Positions 1-10,859 of a stretch of DNA of 64,000 nt are shown here, piece by piece. How positions within the stretch are numbered: position 1 is the first letter of the stretch; every line of letters begins with the position of its first letter. The stretch comes from Nicotiana tabacum. Its lineage: Eukaryota > Streptophyta > Magnoliopsida > Solanales > Solanaceae. The notes under the pieces are model-generated. The model saw only the letters and a program-made list of their open reading frames with translations. It searched no databases and was not told the DNA's origin. The position numbers and the translations under genes are program-made. The stretch covers positions 148,465,084-148,529,083 of the forward strand of contig NC_134101.1 of the NCBI RefSeq assembly GCF_000715075.1, written 5' to 3'.

Positions 1-1322
1 GTACCGCCGCTAAATGAGGCTGAAGGTGAAGAAAACGAACTCAAGCATCTTGTTGCTGTTTCTGAAGTTGAGAAAGAAGAATGGCGACAACCCATTATCG
101 ACTACTTATGCTATGGGATACTTCCAGAAAATCTGAGGAGAAGGACTGAAATCCGTCGTCGCGCACCTCACTTCCTTTACTACAAGGATACTCTATACAG
201 AAGGTCGTTCGAGGGAGTACTCTTGCGATGCCTAGGAGAAGAAGAAGCGCTCCAAGCTTTGCAAGAGGCACATTCTGGGGTATATGGGTCACACCAGTCT
301 GGACCAAAACTCCACTTCCATATAAAAAAGGATGGGATATTATTGACCAACGATGGTAAAAGATTGCTTGGACTACGCCCGAAGATGCAAGGCTTGTCAA
401 TTCCATGCGAATTTTATTCATCAACCTCCTGAAGTGTTGCACCCAACTGTTGCATCCTGGCCATTTGACGCTTGGGGATTGGATGTTGTTGGACCACTGC
501 CAAAGTCCTTTGGTGGCCACCTATACATCTTGGCTGCAACTGACTACTTCTCAAAATAGGTTGAAGCGGTTGCTCTTAAGGAGGTAAAGAAGGAAAATGT
601 TGCAAGTTTCATCCGAGTAAACATCATCTATCGCTTTGGCATTCCCCGTTACATAATAACGGATAATGGCAAGCCGTTCGACAATAGGTTGATGAACAAG
701 ATTTGTGAGCTCTTTGGTTTCAAGTAACGTAACTCTTCGATGTACAATGCTGCCGCCAATGGTCTAGCCGAGGCATTCAACAAGACTCTATGCAACTTGT
801 TAAAGAAAGTCGTCTCCAAATCCAAACGAGATTGGAATGACCGTATGGAAGAAGCTCTATGGGCATATAGGACGACTCACCGCACGCCAACACAGGCGGC
901 TCCTTATTCACTCGTTTATGGAGTCGAAGCCGTCTTGCCACTTGAGCGTCAAATACCTTCGTTACGACTGGCTATTCAAGAAGGGATCACCGATGAAGAA
1001 AATGCTCGACTTCGATTAGCAGAGTTGGAAGCTCTTGATGAAAAGAGATTGGAAGCTCAACAGAGTCTTGAATGTTATCAAGCTCGATTATCTCGCGCCT
1101 TCAATAAAAGAGTTCGCCCGAGATCCTTTCAAGTAGGAGATCAAATCCTTGCCGTGCGAAGACCCATAATTACTTCCCATAAACCTGTAGGGAAGTTCAC
1201 TTCAAAATAGGATGGGCCATATGTCGTACAAGAAGCTTACTCAAGTGGGGCTTACGAGTTGGTTGATGAAGATGGCATGAGAATCGGCCCTATCAATGAC
1301 AAGTTTTAAAGAAGTATTATCC
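1..1322 (+). pseudogene. Ty3/gypsy integrase, C-terminal part of pol, disabled
   Basis: This would insert element cDNA into chromosomes. The reading frame is open from base 1, so the pol gene begins upstream. A zinc-binding HHCC motif is visible: HSGVYGSH near 270-295 and CKAC at 386-397. The catalytic triad follows as D in GLDVVGPL (about 475-500), D in ITDNGKPF (about 655-680) and E in NGLAEAF (about 757-780). A C-terminal part with FQVGD and WDGPY-type motifs runs to about 1320. Breaks: a frameshift near 335, TAG at 557-559, TAA at 725-727, TAG at 1208-1210, and a one-base loss near 1307. The first and third stops stand where family members have tryptophan (FSKW, SKWDGPY), so each is explained by one G-to-A change. 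Family identity is certain and function is lost. Confidence 0.9.
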
Positions 1323-1935
1323 TTGAAGCTGCAACGCTCTTTGACACACAAGCCTAAACTGCATGTTGCTACACTTCTGGCCCGCATGAGTCTAAACTAT
1401 ATACGACCCCTACAAAAAAAAAATGAGTCCGCTAGGTTGAAAACTTCGAAAGAGGCGGCCTAGGCAAAAGTTAGGACATAAAAAAAATCACCTGTTTTGA
1501 ACTACGGTAATACTTGATCCTCTTCACCGAGGTACGTAGACAGCTTAGAGTTTCATTCTGAGTTCAGTCGCATGATTTCAAAAGATATGTAGTGCCCGAA
1601 TTGTTGTCCGAGTGAAGTATGAAAGGAATGTAAAATCAAGCTGAAACGCCATCCTCCTGTTGAACTTTGGATCCCATTTGATTTGATGGGGGCAAGTTGC
1701 TATGGTAAAATGGTGTCTTCACTGAAATGAAGACAATATTTGCATCAAAGTCCGGGGATACGCTATATCTTCATGTTCGCATAACCTTCAAGTTTCTTAG
1801 TCTTCATATCCGCTCACTGCCCTAAAAAAAGGGAAGAGTAACAATCGCAGTCTTGAAAGAGAGCATAGATAAGTAAAAAAGAATCGCCTCAGATATAAAA
1901 AAAAATGGGGGGGGGGGGATGTCTGTGTCGGACTT
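1323..1935 (+). other. Non-coding spacer after pol, with an A9-T-G12 tract
   Basis: No ORF of note. At 1897-1918 there are nine A, one T and twelve G in a row, immediately before the tandem array. It resembles a polypurine tract but is about 1.65 kb from the LTR, so it is not the normal plus-strand primer. Confidence 0.6.
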
Positions 1936-2960
1936 CTTTTAACTGTTTTCGTTACGAACTTTTAAAAGTGTTCGTCTTGAACTTTTAAAGACATCCGAAT
2001 TTTAACGGTTTTCGTTGCGAACTTTTAAAGGTGTTCGCCTCAAACTTTTAAAGGCATCCGAATTTTTAAAGGTTTCCATGGCGAACTTTTAAAGGTGTTC
2101 GTCTCGAACTTTTTATGGTGTTCATCTCGAACTTTTAAAGGCATCCGAATTTTTAAGGTTTTCGTTTCGAACTTTTAAAAGGCGTATATTTCAAACTTTT
2201 AAAGGTGCTTGTGAAGGTGCTCGTGACGAACTTTAAAGAGTCCCCATTGCCGACTTTTAAAGATTTCTACCATGAATTATTAAGAGTCTTCATTACAAAC
2301 TTTTAAAGGTCTTCGCCACAAATTTTAAAGGTCTTCATCGCAGAATTTTATGGGATTCGCCGCAAATTTTAAAGGTCTTCATCGCGTGCTTTTAAAGGTC
2401 TTCACCAGAACTTCTAAAGGTCTTCAGTGTGAAATTTTAAAAATCTCGGCCACGAGCTATTAAGGATCTTTTACGCGAGCTTTTAACGGTCTTCGCCACA
2501 AATTTTAAAGGTCTTAATCGCAGTCTTTTATGGGCTTCACCGCAAATTTTAAAGGTCTTCATCGCGTGCTTTTAAAGGTTTTCACCAGAACTTTTAAAGG
2601 TCTTCACTATGAACTTTTAAAGATCTTGACCACGAGCTTTTAAGGATCTTTGCACGAACTTTTAGGGGTCTTTGCCGCAAAATTTAAAGGTATTCATCGC
2701 GAACTTTTAAAGGTCTTCGTTGTGAACTTTTAGAGATCTCGACCACGAGTCGCCCCAAATTTTAAAGGTCTTCACCATGAACTTTTAAAGGGCTCCACCG
2801 TGAACTTTTAAAGGTCTTCACCGCGAACTTTTAAAGTTCTTGACCACGAGCTTTTAAGGATCATTGCGCGAACTTTTAAAGGTCTTCACCGCAAATTTTA
2901 AAAATCTTCATCACGAACTTTTAAAGGCCTTCGTCTCGAACTTATAAAGGACTTCGTAGT
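1936..2960 (+). repeat. Minisatellite of about 23 bp units with 180 bp higher-order period
   Basis: About forty degenerate copies of a unit close to GAACTTTTAAAGGTCTTCACCGC (given in two parts: GAACTTTTAAAG, then GTCTTCACCGC). In the 5' third the spacer changes to GCATCCGAATTTTT. The segment CTTCGCCACAAATTTTAAAG starts at 2311 and again at 2491, and a diverged version starts at 2671, which gives an exact 180 base higher-order spacing. Plant Tat/Ogre elements are known for tandem repeats in the region before the 3' LTR. No coding potential is seen in the array. Confidence 0.9.
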
Positions 2961-3576
2961 TTGAAGAAGTTACGTCTAAAAAGAAAAAAAAAGACAACAG
3001 GTAACACAGGGAAGAAAAGCACAAGAAAAGAAGAAGAATTACCTTCGCGTCAATGCTTCCAATTCGTCAAAAGTAAACTCAAGTGGCTTGCGAAGACTGC
3101 GAATTGATGCTCAACAATTATGAGCACATGGGTTTATAAAAGATGGCAGGGAAGATTTATTCTCGATGTGGGATCAACTGTTAAGGCGACTGGAATTCGT
3201 TCCAAACACAAAAACGGAGTGAGTAATTGGAAACAAAAAAGGATATCTTTGCCTCCTAAGAGTCGAATAGTCACGACAGTGTTCTTATTAGAGACAAAAA
3301 GGGAGTGCTTTGCCAGGAGAAGATGGCAAACCAAGTTCCATAAGGATTACAAAGCCATGTGAGGGAGTGCAATGTGATCTTGGAATTTAAATTTTATACT
3401 AGCTTTTACATTCCTTGTGTTTGAGGCATATAACAATGATATTTGAAATATAAAGTTCAAATACTTTAATATTTCATATGATTAATTCAAGCCAGTTCAA
3501 GTATACTAATATGGATACTTCAAGCCTGGTCTTCAAAAGTTTAGACACCCCGACGAGTCTTGAAGTAGGGGGCATT
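2961..3576 (+). other. Spacer before the 3' LTR, ending in a polypurine tract
   Basis: No recognised gene. A small open frame at 3120-3362 (80 codons, basic) has no motif I know and is probably fortuitous. The last bases carry GAAGTAGGGGG at 3562-3572, a good polypurine tract, followed by a few bases and the TG of the LTR. Confidence 0.6.
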
Positions 3577-4034
3577 TGTAGGCATGTAAAAATTATTGGA
3601 TTCAAATTCAATTAATAACTTGGATTATATTTTAAATATACTAATCCAAATAAATATTATGGGATATTATAATTGAACTAATTATATAAGTCCAATATAT
3701 ATGGATTAAATAAATAAGTCTTAATCCATTGAGCTAGCCCATTTAATTGGGCTAAAATGATGTGCCCACTTCATTAAACCCAAGATTTTATCTTTCTAGA
3801 GGCCCAAATTGACGCCCACGTGTCAAATGACATGGTGCCAAGTCAAATGGAAAGGCCAATAGGATTGTGACACGTGTCAAAAATGACAAGGCATGCCAAG
3901 TCACACTAAAAGACTAATGAAATCGCGCCACAGGTGCAATTGACATGTTTTGGCCAATCAAATGCGGTCATGGCACACTTCAATTTGATTGGTCGGAAAG
4001 AGTTTGTTCTTATCATAACTCTTTCCCCCACAAT

Positions 4035-4042
4035 TATAAATA
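4035..4042 (+). promoter_or_regulatory. LTR TATA box
   Basis: TATAAATA in an AT-rich setting 450 bases before the LTR end, as expected for the U3/R boundary. In this 3' LTR it could drive read-out transcription towards the exons that start at 4822. Confidence 0.6.
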
Positions 4043-4170
4043 GGGGTCTTCATAACCCAGAAAAAGGACACCAGAAGTTATAACAAGAAGCAAGAGAGAG
4101 CTCGTGGATCAAACACCGCAAATTTCTCTACAAGTTTCAAGCTTCAAGCAATCAAGTTCAAGAAATCAAG

Positions 4171-4259
4171 TTCAAGCTCAAGAACGAAGAACAAATCAAG
4201 TTCAAGCTCAAGAACGAAGAACAAATCAAGTTCAGCTCAAGAACGAAGAACAAATCAAG
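4171..4259 (+). repeat. Three tandem 30 bp units in the LTR
   Basis: Two perfect 30 base copies (4171-4200 and 4201-4230) and a third lacking one base (4231-4259). The unit is CAAG/GAAC-rich. Looser copies of the CAAGTTCAAG motif surround it from 4130 to 4340. Confidence 0.85.
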
Positions 4260-4486
4260 GTCAAGTTCAAGCGATCAAGCTAAAGCTCAAGAACAAGATC
4301 ATCGTTCGTGGCAACAAATACATATTCAAGTTCAAGCTCAAAGGCCCTTGAATTTATTTACTATTGAAAAGAAGAATCAGAGGATTCATAGAGATTGTAC
4401 ACTCAAATATTCGAAATCAAATACTACGATTGTTGCGATATTTTCGGTCTTGATTTTATTTTCTCGAACCAAATTTATTGTCTACA

Positions 4487-4821
4487 GAGTGTATTAGCAT
4501 TCTTAAAATCAAAATAGGTAGAATCCGTATTTAGCTATACTGGACAAGTATTTCCTGCTAATATTTAAGTGAGTGAGCCTTATCCTTCAAATGCTTTAGC
4601 ATCTTGGAGGCTGGACAAACTTTTGGAGTATGTGATTTGTTTTCTCATGGTTTGTTTTTATCTTCCTCCTTTTTTTCCCTGAGACCACCTTGTTTTTTGT
4701 AGAGTCAGCTGCTGTTTTATTAAGGCTTTCTCCATGCATTATTCATCCCAATCCTTTCAGCTCTCCGTGGTATTTTCCTTCCCCTTTCATTGCTTTAATG
4801 AAGCTAAATTCTCATTTTCAG
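4487..4821 (+). other. Probable intron between LTR and first visible exon
   Basis: No ORF or repeat recognised. A pyrimidine-rich stretch leads to the splice acceptor TTCTCATTTTCAG ending at 4821, so this is most simply intron sequence of the gene whose last exons follow. Confidence 0.5.
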
Positions 4822-5788
4822 AACAATTTTCCAAGAACACTGGAGGCCTTAGTACTGCATGTACTTACTCCTGTTGGATCAGAGATCCTCACTCGAAAAT
4901 TTGAAGAGATGGATCAGCTAATTTCAGGAGAAGACCAGTATGTTTTGTCTGCATGCATTTCTGTGGACTAGAAAATTTCTATTGCTCCTAACGTCCCAGT
5001 TTCCTGTGATGTGTACAGGAACGAATTCTACCGGATCTTTTATGGCGTGTTTGATGACCAGTCTGCCGCAATGGATGCACTTTTGAATGGCAAAGAGTTA
5101 GTTGCTCGTCAGGTGCGTCTTTTAGATCCTTAAGGTTAAATGCAACTTATCTGCTATTCAACTATTACATGCACAGTGTCACTTTTTATTATGCTGGTAT
5201 CTGTATTTCCTGGTGAAAGGGAATGAAATTTATATTTATTGTTATTTTTGTTGCTCTTTCTCGATGATATGAATAAAATATCGTCGTTGTAACTGGTGGT
5301 AAAATCATTTGACGGATGACCAATCTACTTAATATCTGGACCAAAATGAGCGTGGCGCATCTGTCCAACCTTTTTGTTGCTTTGAGCAAGTTCTCAAGGG
5401 GTTGTACTAGGGTCCTCTGAGCTATTTAGTCTTTCAACATATAGCGTTCTCTGATGTTGATCAGTTAAAGTACAGGCTCTAAAATTGTTTGATCTGATTT
5501 GACCCTTTTCGTGTTTGTGATATTTATTTATGCACTCGTACATACTACATGAAGCAAAATGTCTTCTCTCTAGTGTCAACTTCATTTTTCTCTTAGTTGT
5601 ATTAGTATGAGATGTCAATGGTTAATAATGGATTTACTTCAATTGAGTTCTCGTCATTAGTCCGTACTGGAGAATGAGAAAAACCAATATGACTTACCCT
5701 TGCTTATTATGACATTCAGGCATTTGAAAATGTGCTCGATCAGTACATGGGAATTAATCTTGATGGGCCAAAACCAGCAGCCAAATAG
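4822..5788 (+). CDS. Last three exons of a conserved plant gene, product not recognised
   Basis: Three exons join in one frame: 4822-4937, 5019-5112 and 5720-5788 (TAG at 5786-5788). Splice sites are canonical: acceptor TTTTCAG, donor GTATGT, acceptor TGTACAG, donor GTGCGT, acceptor ATTCAG. The phases agree: 116 bases, then 94, then 69 with the stop. Together they encode about 92 residues, beginning NNFPRTLEAL, passing TRKFEEMDQLI and FDDQSAAMDALLNGKE, and ending DQYMGINLDGPKPAAK. The helical, acidic C-terminus looks like a conserved protein tail, but I cannot name the family. Earlier exons must lie upstream of the LTR element, so the retrotransposon probably sits in an intron. Alternatively this is a 5'-truncated gene relic. 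No stop or frameshift is seen in the three exons. Confidence 0.7.
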
Positions 5789-7690
5789 GTTACCAAGCAC
5801 TTCAATGAGAATATCGGTCCCTCTCAAATTGGATTCACGCCAGAGTCCTTTCCTCATCCACCCTTTTCCTCTTCATTTGGTATCATGCTGCTGTAACCCT
5901 ATATTACTGAGGTCCTTACAAAATTTAGCTGCCATTTATTGCGTGCTTTTGTAGATTCTGTGCAACAGAATTTCATATTGAAGTTCAGATTTTTCCTGTT
6001 TATATTGTATAATACCTAAAATATTTTGGATTAGAGAGTTGCGTTAATTTAGAAGTGATTCTTTTATTAATAGAAATTCTTGATATGACATTTTCTGCCT
6101 TTTCTTTCCACTCTGGTTGATTGTAAGATAATTTTATTTTTTTAGCGTGGGGGTTGGGTAGGAGAAGTTTTACAAAAGTTCAAGTTGCTTGAATGTAGCT
6201 AATTACCAATTCACTTGCGTCAGTGAGTTAACAAGCTTCAAAATATTGATTTTTGTGTCAGGTTAAAGCGAGTTTAAAGATAATAATGACCATGGATATT
6301 CTTTTTCAAATGATAGGTAAGGGCAATACTTTATTAGTAATCATTCTTGACATTTCTGTCCAGTTCATGTGAGAGTTGAGATGGGGCTCACTATGATTAT
6401 CTAGAACTTTTTGTTTGGGTAATATTGGAGGAGCTAGTATAGCACACTACCTCCCTAGACCACGATTACACTGGGTTTGTTGTTATTGTATTGAAGAAGC
6501 TAGTATCTTTTCGACCCCAAAGCCAGGCAGTTAATGATATATACTACGTAGTTCTTTGCTCCCATGTTATTTTGGTTTCTTTAAATCTTTAGCAGTAATG
6601 CAAAAGAAAGTTATGGATCATGCAGATTCAGCGCTACTAAAGATCAAGTTGGAATTAGCCAAGAATATGTGAATTCTTTGGAAACATGCATGTCATAGGC
6701 CTTTACCTTTTGCATGGTACTTGAGGGTTCTCAAGGAAAAGAAGCACTTGCATGGGGATTCCAAGCTGAATGGAAAAGAAACTAAGGCATGGTAAAGAAA
6801 GTTTGGTAATTATTAGGTTTTGTAAGGGAGGACGAAAGGAATAAAAGGGCAAACATTTAAAGATGGGATGAGTGGGGATAGAATAGAAGCTTTTATATCT
6901 GCCTATGACCCAGTGGAAAAGATGAAAAAGAGAGTATCTTTTTTAGTAGGCATATGGTATATAATGTACCTTAGACCTGCAACTAATTATATAACTTTCT
7001 GAAAGCTTGGATATACCATAATACACTGTCACAACTTTTATTAATTCCTTAAGGCCCACTGATGTGCCTTTGGATGCTGCATATACTTTTGTTGAGACTA
7101 ATGGAATGTGATTCTTTCCTCTTTTCTTTTGTGACGTTCATGTCTCCTCTTTCCTGGGTATGTCTTATTATTTCAGTGTTGAGATTCGAAATATTATGTT
7201 AACTATTGTAGCCTTATAATTAAAGCATCAAGTTCAAGCCATGTTTCTGTGGAATATAATGTTAACATTTCCAGTTTTTAAACAAATATGATGATGCACT
7301 TAGCCAAAATAGAGAATAGTCTGGAGTAGAGTATAGGAAGAGATAAAATTCTTCGACGCACTTGCTGAAAAATTAGATTCCATTGAGATTTGGGATAAAG
7401 ATCTGACCAAAAACGACTAATTTTGCTTCGGCTTGCGTTGCACCGCCTCTCGCCTCCTCTATCAGTAGAGCAGAATCTTTCTCATATGGGATTCAGGATT
7501 TAAATTTTAGGGTTCGGGATATCATAGGACACAGAACATTTGAGTTATTTGGTTCGAAACTTAATATTTGTAAGTATGTAGTTGATCTCTTAACACATAT
7601 ATAGGGTATGAGCTAAAGCTACTAGTTCAGTTGAACTCGTAGCTCTAATTAAACATCCGTCCTTCTAGTCGTATGGTCTCAACTCTCAAC
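5789..7690. other. 3' flank of the gene and featureless intergenic DNA
   Basis: AT-rich sequence, presumably starting with the 3' UTR of the preceding gene. I see no exon chain, RNA gene or terminal repeats. Short ORFs have no recognisable content. The motif pair GGGTTCGG and CAGTTGAACTCGTAGCT near 7510-7645 recalls Solanaceae MITE interiors, but no ends were found. Confidence 0.4.
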
Positions 7691-7812
7691 CAATGTTGCG
7701 GGGACTTTCCAAACATACTACCGCATTCGTGACAGATTCTCAAAAAAACATTGTACTTTTTAAGGATCCGATACATAACTGGCCACATTTTCGGAAAGTT
7801 CGAGGCCTCAAC
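7691..7812. repeat. Degenerate fold-back (MITE-like) repeat
   Basis: The left arm (GTTGCGGGGACTTTCC, then CATTCGTGACAGATTCT) is an imperfect inverted copy of the right arm (AAGGATCCGATACATAAC, then TTTCGGAAAGTTCGAGGCC). The sequence resembles the common Solanaceae fold-back element whose arms read like GTTGCTCGGACTC and GGATCCGACACG. That resemblance is from general knowledge and the copy is old. Confidence 0.5.
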
Positions 7813-8630
7813 CATCACTCTAGGAAAATAACTTAAAACTGGAAAACAAACATAATGCATCGTCTAATATTAAACATCAGATCAGTTCTTTGTATCAGTT
7901 TAAGAGTAAACTACAATACATAGTAGTTATTGTCTTGATATTGCTACGAGAAAAAGCTACAAGAGAAAAAGAAAAAAGGGAAAAGACAAAAAGAGGCCAC
8001 AGTTTTGGATCTTCTCCTCGCATGATTTTGAAGTTATTTGTTTAGTGGTCATACAAAACGTAATAATTTTCTTGTCAGGACTGAGGAGCCAAGTACGTAG
8101 AAAGGTTGTATGTGGTGCACAAAAATAAAGAAAAAGAGTCTGTGAATGGCAAAAGGAAGAATTAATGCGCCCACAAAGAGATGAAAACCGTTGACATTGT
8201 TCTCTTCTTTTTTAATGTAACAATGCTCTCTCTTACCATCTCTATCTCTATTTTTATTTTCTTTATCTTTTGCTGTTTGTTTGTACCACTAATTTCCTGA
8301 CCACCACTGTTACACATACAGAATCAACTTAGTGGCCTTTTTATACTCACGCTTATACGCAGGTTTTTACAGCTCTCGCTCTCTCTACAGGCCTACGCCT
8401 TGCTTCGATTTCATAACTTTTTATTTTGTGTAATTGCTGAATACTCGTACCTCATAACAGATGCATGGGACTTATACTTTAAACAAAAAGATTCATGCCT
8501 GGGAAATAGCAATTTTACAAATAATTCCCTCAACCCAAAAGAGGTGGTCCGATCCGCCATTTCTCACTATTTGCCTTTACTTTTACCATTTTCAATGCAT
8601 CCTCTCTTATATATATATATATTTACACCT
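7813..8630. other. Intergenic, no gene recognised
   Basis: AT-rich sequence. A TATA-like and CT-rich stretch near 8340-8390 resembles a plant core promoter and leader, but no coding exon follows it. Confidence 0.3.
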
Positions 8631-8655
8631 AAGGAATATAAATGCTTGATATGTG

Positions 8656-8726
<71 letters not shown>

Positions 8727-8760
8727 GAGAATGAAGGAATATAAATGCTTGATATGTGTT
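8631..8760. repeat. (TA)n microsatellite flanked by 27 bp direct repeats
   Basis: About 33 TA units at 8657-8722. A 27 base sequence (AAGGAATATAAATGC, then TTGATATGTGTT) occurs perfectly at 8631-8657 and again at 8734-8760, one copy on each side of the TA tract. Confidence 0.85.
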
Positions 8761-10022
8761 TGTATTTTTATTAGTAAATCTTGGTTATTCATGCATATTT
8801 TTTACTATATTAAATCATTTAACCGTGGTTAGTTGAGTTGGTTTGGTATAACATTCGGTATATATATATATATATATATATACCGTTATGCTATTATGTA
8901 TCTTTAAAGGTTTTTACATATCCTTTAAGAAAAATCGTTCAACACCTGATTGGAACAATAAATTAAAGGTATGCCAGAAAATAATACAGTAATTTGACTT
9001 CTTATTTTTTGTAACAAATTCAATTTGCCATAACGGCTAATAAGGCAATAGCTTGGCCATAGATTTTTGCCTTTGGTTTTGGGGTTGTGAATGAACCTTT
9101 CCCATTCAAGAATTGTTGTAGCAACTCGATTAAGGATATCCTATTCCAATTTTATCAATCTCTTAGATGTGCAATGATTGCTGCTCCTAAGTCGAATCGG
9201 TAAATGATAGAATCAATAAAGATAATTCATCAAATAATCTTCTCAATATGGCAGGACAAATAAACATTCCTTCTAAAAATAAGAACTCGAACTTTTAAAA
9301 TTTTTGAGTTGGTAAATCTTACTTCAAAAGTAAAAAGTGAAAAGTTTTAGATAAATAAAAGTATACAGCATGCGGAGTACAAATGCTTTTCCACAACGAG
9401 TCATCACTTACCAAAACTCTACCCTACTACTGTCCGACTATTTTTCCAGTTAAGATTAATATCTCCGACCGTGATTAATCAACAACAACGTAACGACTAT
9501 CTCTCGGTCCCAAAAAAGTTAACATCGACTATATTATTATCATATCAAATAAAATAAAAGTAAAAAATAAGTCTTACATATGTATGTATATATAATTGGG
9601 AGTTCTGTAACAAATCTAAAATATATTTCCAACTAGTAAACATATATCACATATATAAATCCTTATCTTTCATTGTGTCATATCTTTAATTAAGTCTGCG
9701 TTGTTAAAGCATAATTCATCACTAGAAGCATATTCTTGTATTCTTCCTCTTCTTTTTATTGGGCCAGCAGTGGGAGGGAAATATCCCTCTCACAAGATTG
9801 GAAGAATGAGAATCTTATCCAATTTTCGGTCAAACTATAGAAAAATATTTTCAACACTTGTAATCGATGGTTGGCAAGTTTAATGGTCAAGCAATCTAAA
9901 GTGATTGTTTGTTGAGACGAAGTATGATAAATAAGTGAAGGAAAGTGGAAATTTTCATAATAGTAATTGATACAATTAAAACAAAAATATACTCCTATTA
10001 TTAATTGGCACAAACTTGTATA
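8761..10022. other. Intergenic, no gene recognised
   Basis: AT-rich with small dinucleotide runs (8859-8882). No coding exon, RNA gene or paired terminal repeats seen. Confidence 0.35.
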
Positions 10023-10030
10023 GTTTTGCA

Positions 10031-10560
10031 TAGGGGTGTACATGGACCGGATTGGTTCGGTTTTTATCAAAACCAAACCAAACCAATTATATCGGTTCGG
10101 ATTGGTTCGATTTTGTCGGGTTTTTCGGGTTTTCAGGTTTTTTTGTTACATGAATATTATTTCAATCTTACTTTATTAAAATTATAGATAAAGCTTTGAT
10201 AAGTGAATATATGTTTAGTAAATATGGAAAAAATTGACAAACATATGATCTATTAAAATATTCTAATGGGAGAATTTTTTTAGTAACACATGATAGTTAT
10301 TTTCTTAGTCGTCTAATAATAATTTTTCGTTAATTTATACTTTCAAAGATAATACATGAGAGGATCCCAAATATTTCTACATTTTCTAAAGAAAAATCAC
10401 TATAAAGTCTTAAAAATATAAATAAAATTTATATATTTATATGACGGTTTGGTTCGAATTTTTTTACTCAATACCAAATCAAACCAAACCTAATTGGGTT
10501 TTTTAATCAGTTTGGTTTGGTTTTTCGGTTTGATGCGGTTTTCCGGTTCGAACACCCCTA
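10031..10560. mobile_element. hAT-type MITE, 530 bp, with 8 bp target duplication
   Basis: Terminal inverted repeats TAGGGGTGT and ACACCCCTA bound the element. The 8 base sequence GTTTTGCA lies directly outside both ends (10023-10030 and 10561-10568). An 8 bp duplication is the signature of hAT transposition. Next to each end are long GGTTCGG/GGTTTGG-rich subterminal repeats in inverted orientation. There is no transposase ORF, so it is non-autonomous. Confidence 0.88.
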
Positions 10561-10775
10561 GTTTTGCACACCGTAGTTGGACACAAACCCATATTCCGAG
10601 GAGAATCTAACTAATTTTTGTCTCACTTCTACTTCTTGAATTTATGATTTGGAGCGGTGACAAGAAGAGCTATAAGAAGTGCATAACGTGATTTTCTTTT
10701 CATTTCATTTCTTTTTCCCACTATTATTTCAATTTGTTTTAATTAATACACTACGACTACGGTTATGTTTATTTA

Positions 10776-10777
<2 letters not shown>

Positions 10778-10811
<34 letters not shown>

Positions 10812-10819
10812 CATCATCA
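10778..10819. repeat. (TTA)n/(TCA)n microsatellite
   Basis: About eleven TTA units followed by three TCA units, directly abutting the proposed Helitron 5' end. Confidence 0.85.
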
Positions 10820-10859
10820 TCTATATTATTATAAAAGCATGAATACAATGTCGGTTTAC

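Larger units (their letters stand above)
1..4486 (+). mobile_element. 3' part of a Tat-type Ty3/gypsy LTR retrotransposon
   Basis: The 3' portion of an LTR retrotransposon on the plus strand; its 5' part lies outside the window. In order it shows a broken integrase (1-1322), about 600 bases of non-coding sequence, a tandem array of about 1 kb (1936-2960), a further spacer, a polypurine tract at about 3561-3572, and an LTR at 3577-4486. Integrase upstream of a long repeat-bearing 3' region is typical of the Tat/Ogre branch of Ty3/gypsy. The branch assignment is inference because reverse transcriptase is not in the window. Stops and frameshifts show that it is dead. Confidence 0.85.
3577..4486 (+). 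repeat. 3' LTR of the Tat-type element (910 bp)
   Basis: Begins TGTAG and ends CTACA, a 5 bp inverted terminal repeat, and is preceded by the polypurine tract. It contains a TATA box at 4035-4042 and three copies of a 30 bp unit in what should be the R/U5 part. With the 5' LTR outside the window, neither the target duplication nor the age can be read. Host sequence starts at 4487. Confidence 0.8.

Noticed and set aside
95..520. 141-codon minus-strand ORF
   Set aside because: It is the reverse-strand shadow of the integrase, whose motifs are clear on the plus strand.
1936..2960. Regular 23 bp repeats suggesting a CRISPR array
   Set aside because: Units are directly tandem without unique spacers, are degenerate, and lie inside a plant retrotransposon.
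8340..8600. Promoter-like and leader-like stretch that might belong to a small RNA gene
   Set aside because: No known miRNA sequence or stable precursor hairpin was recognised.
8400..8792. ORFs on both strands with long YIYI runs
   Set aside because: They are translations of the TA microsatellite.
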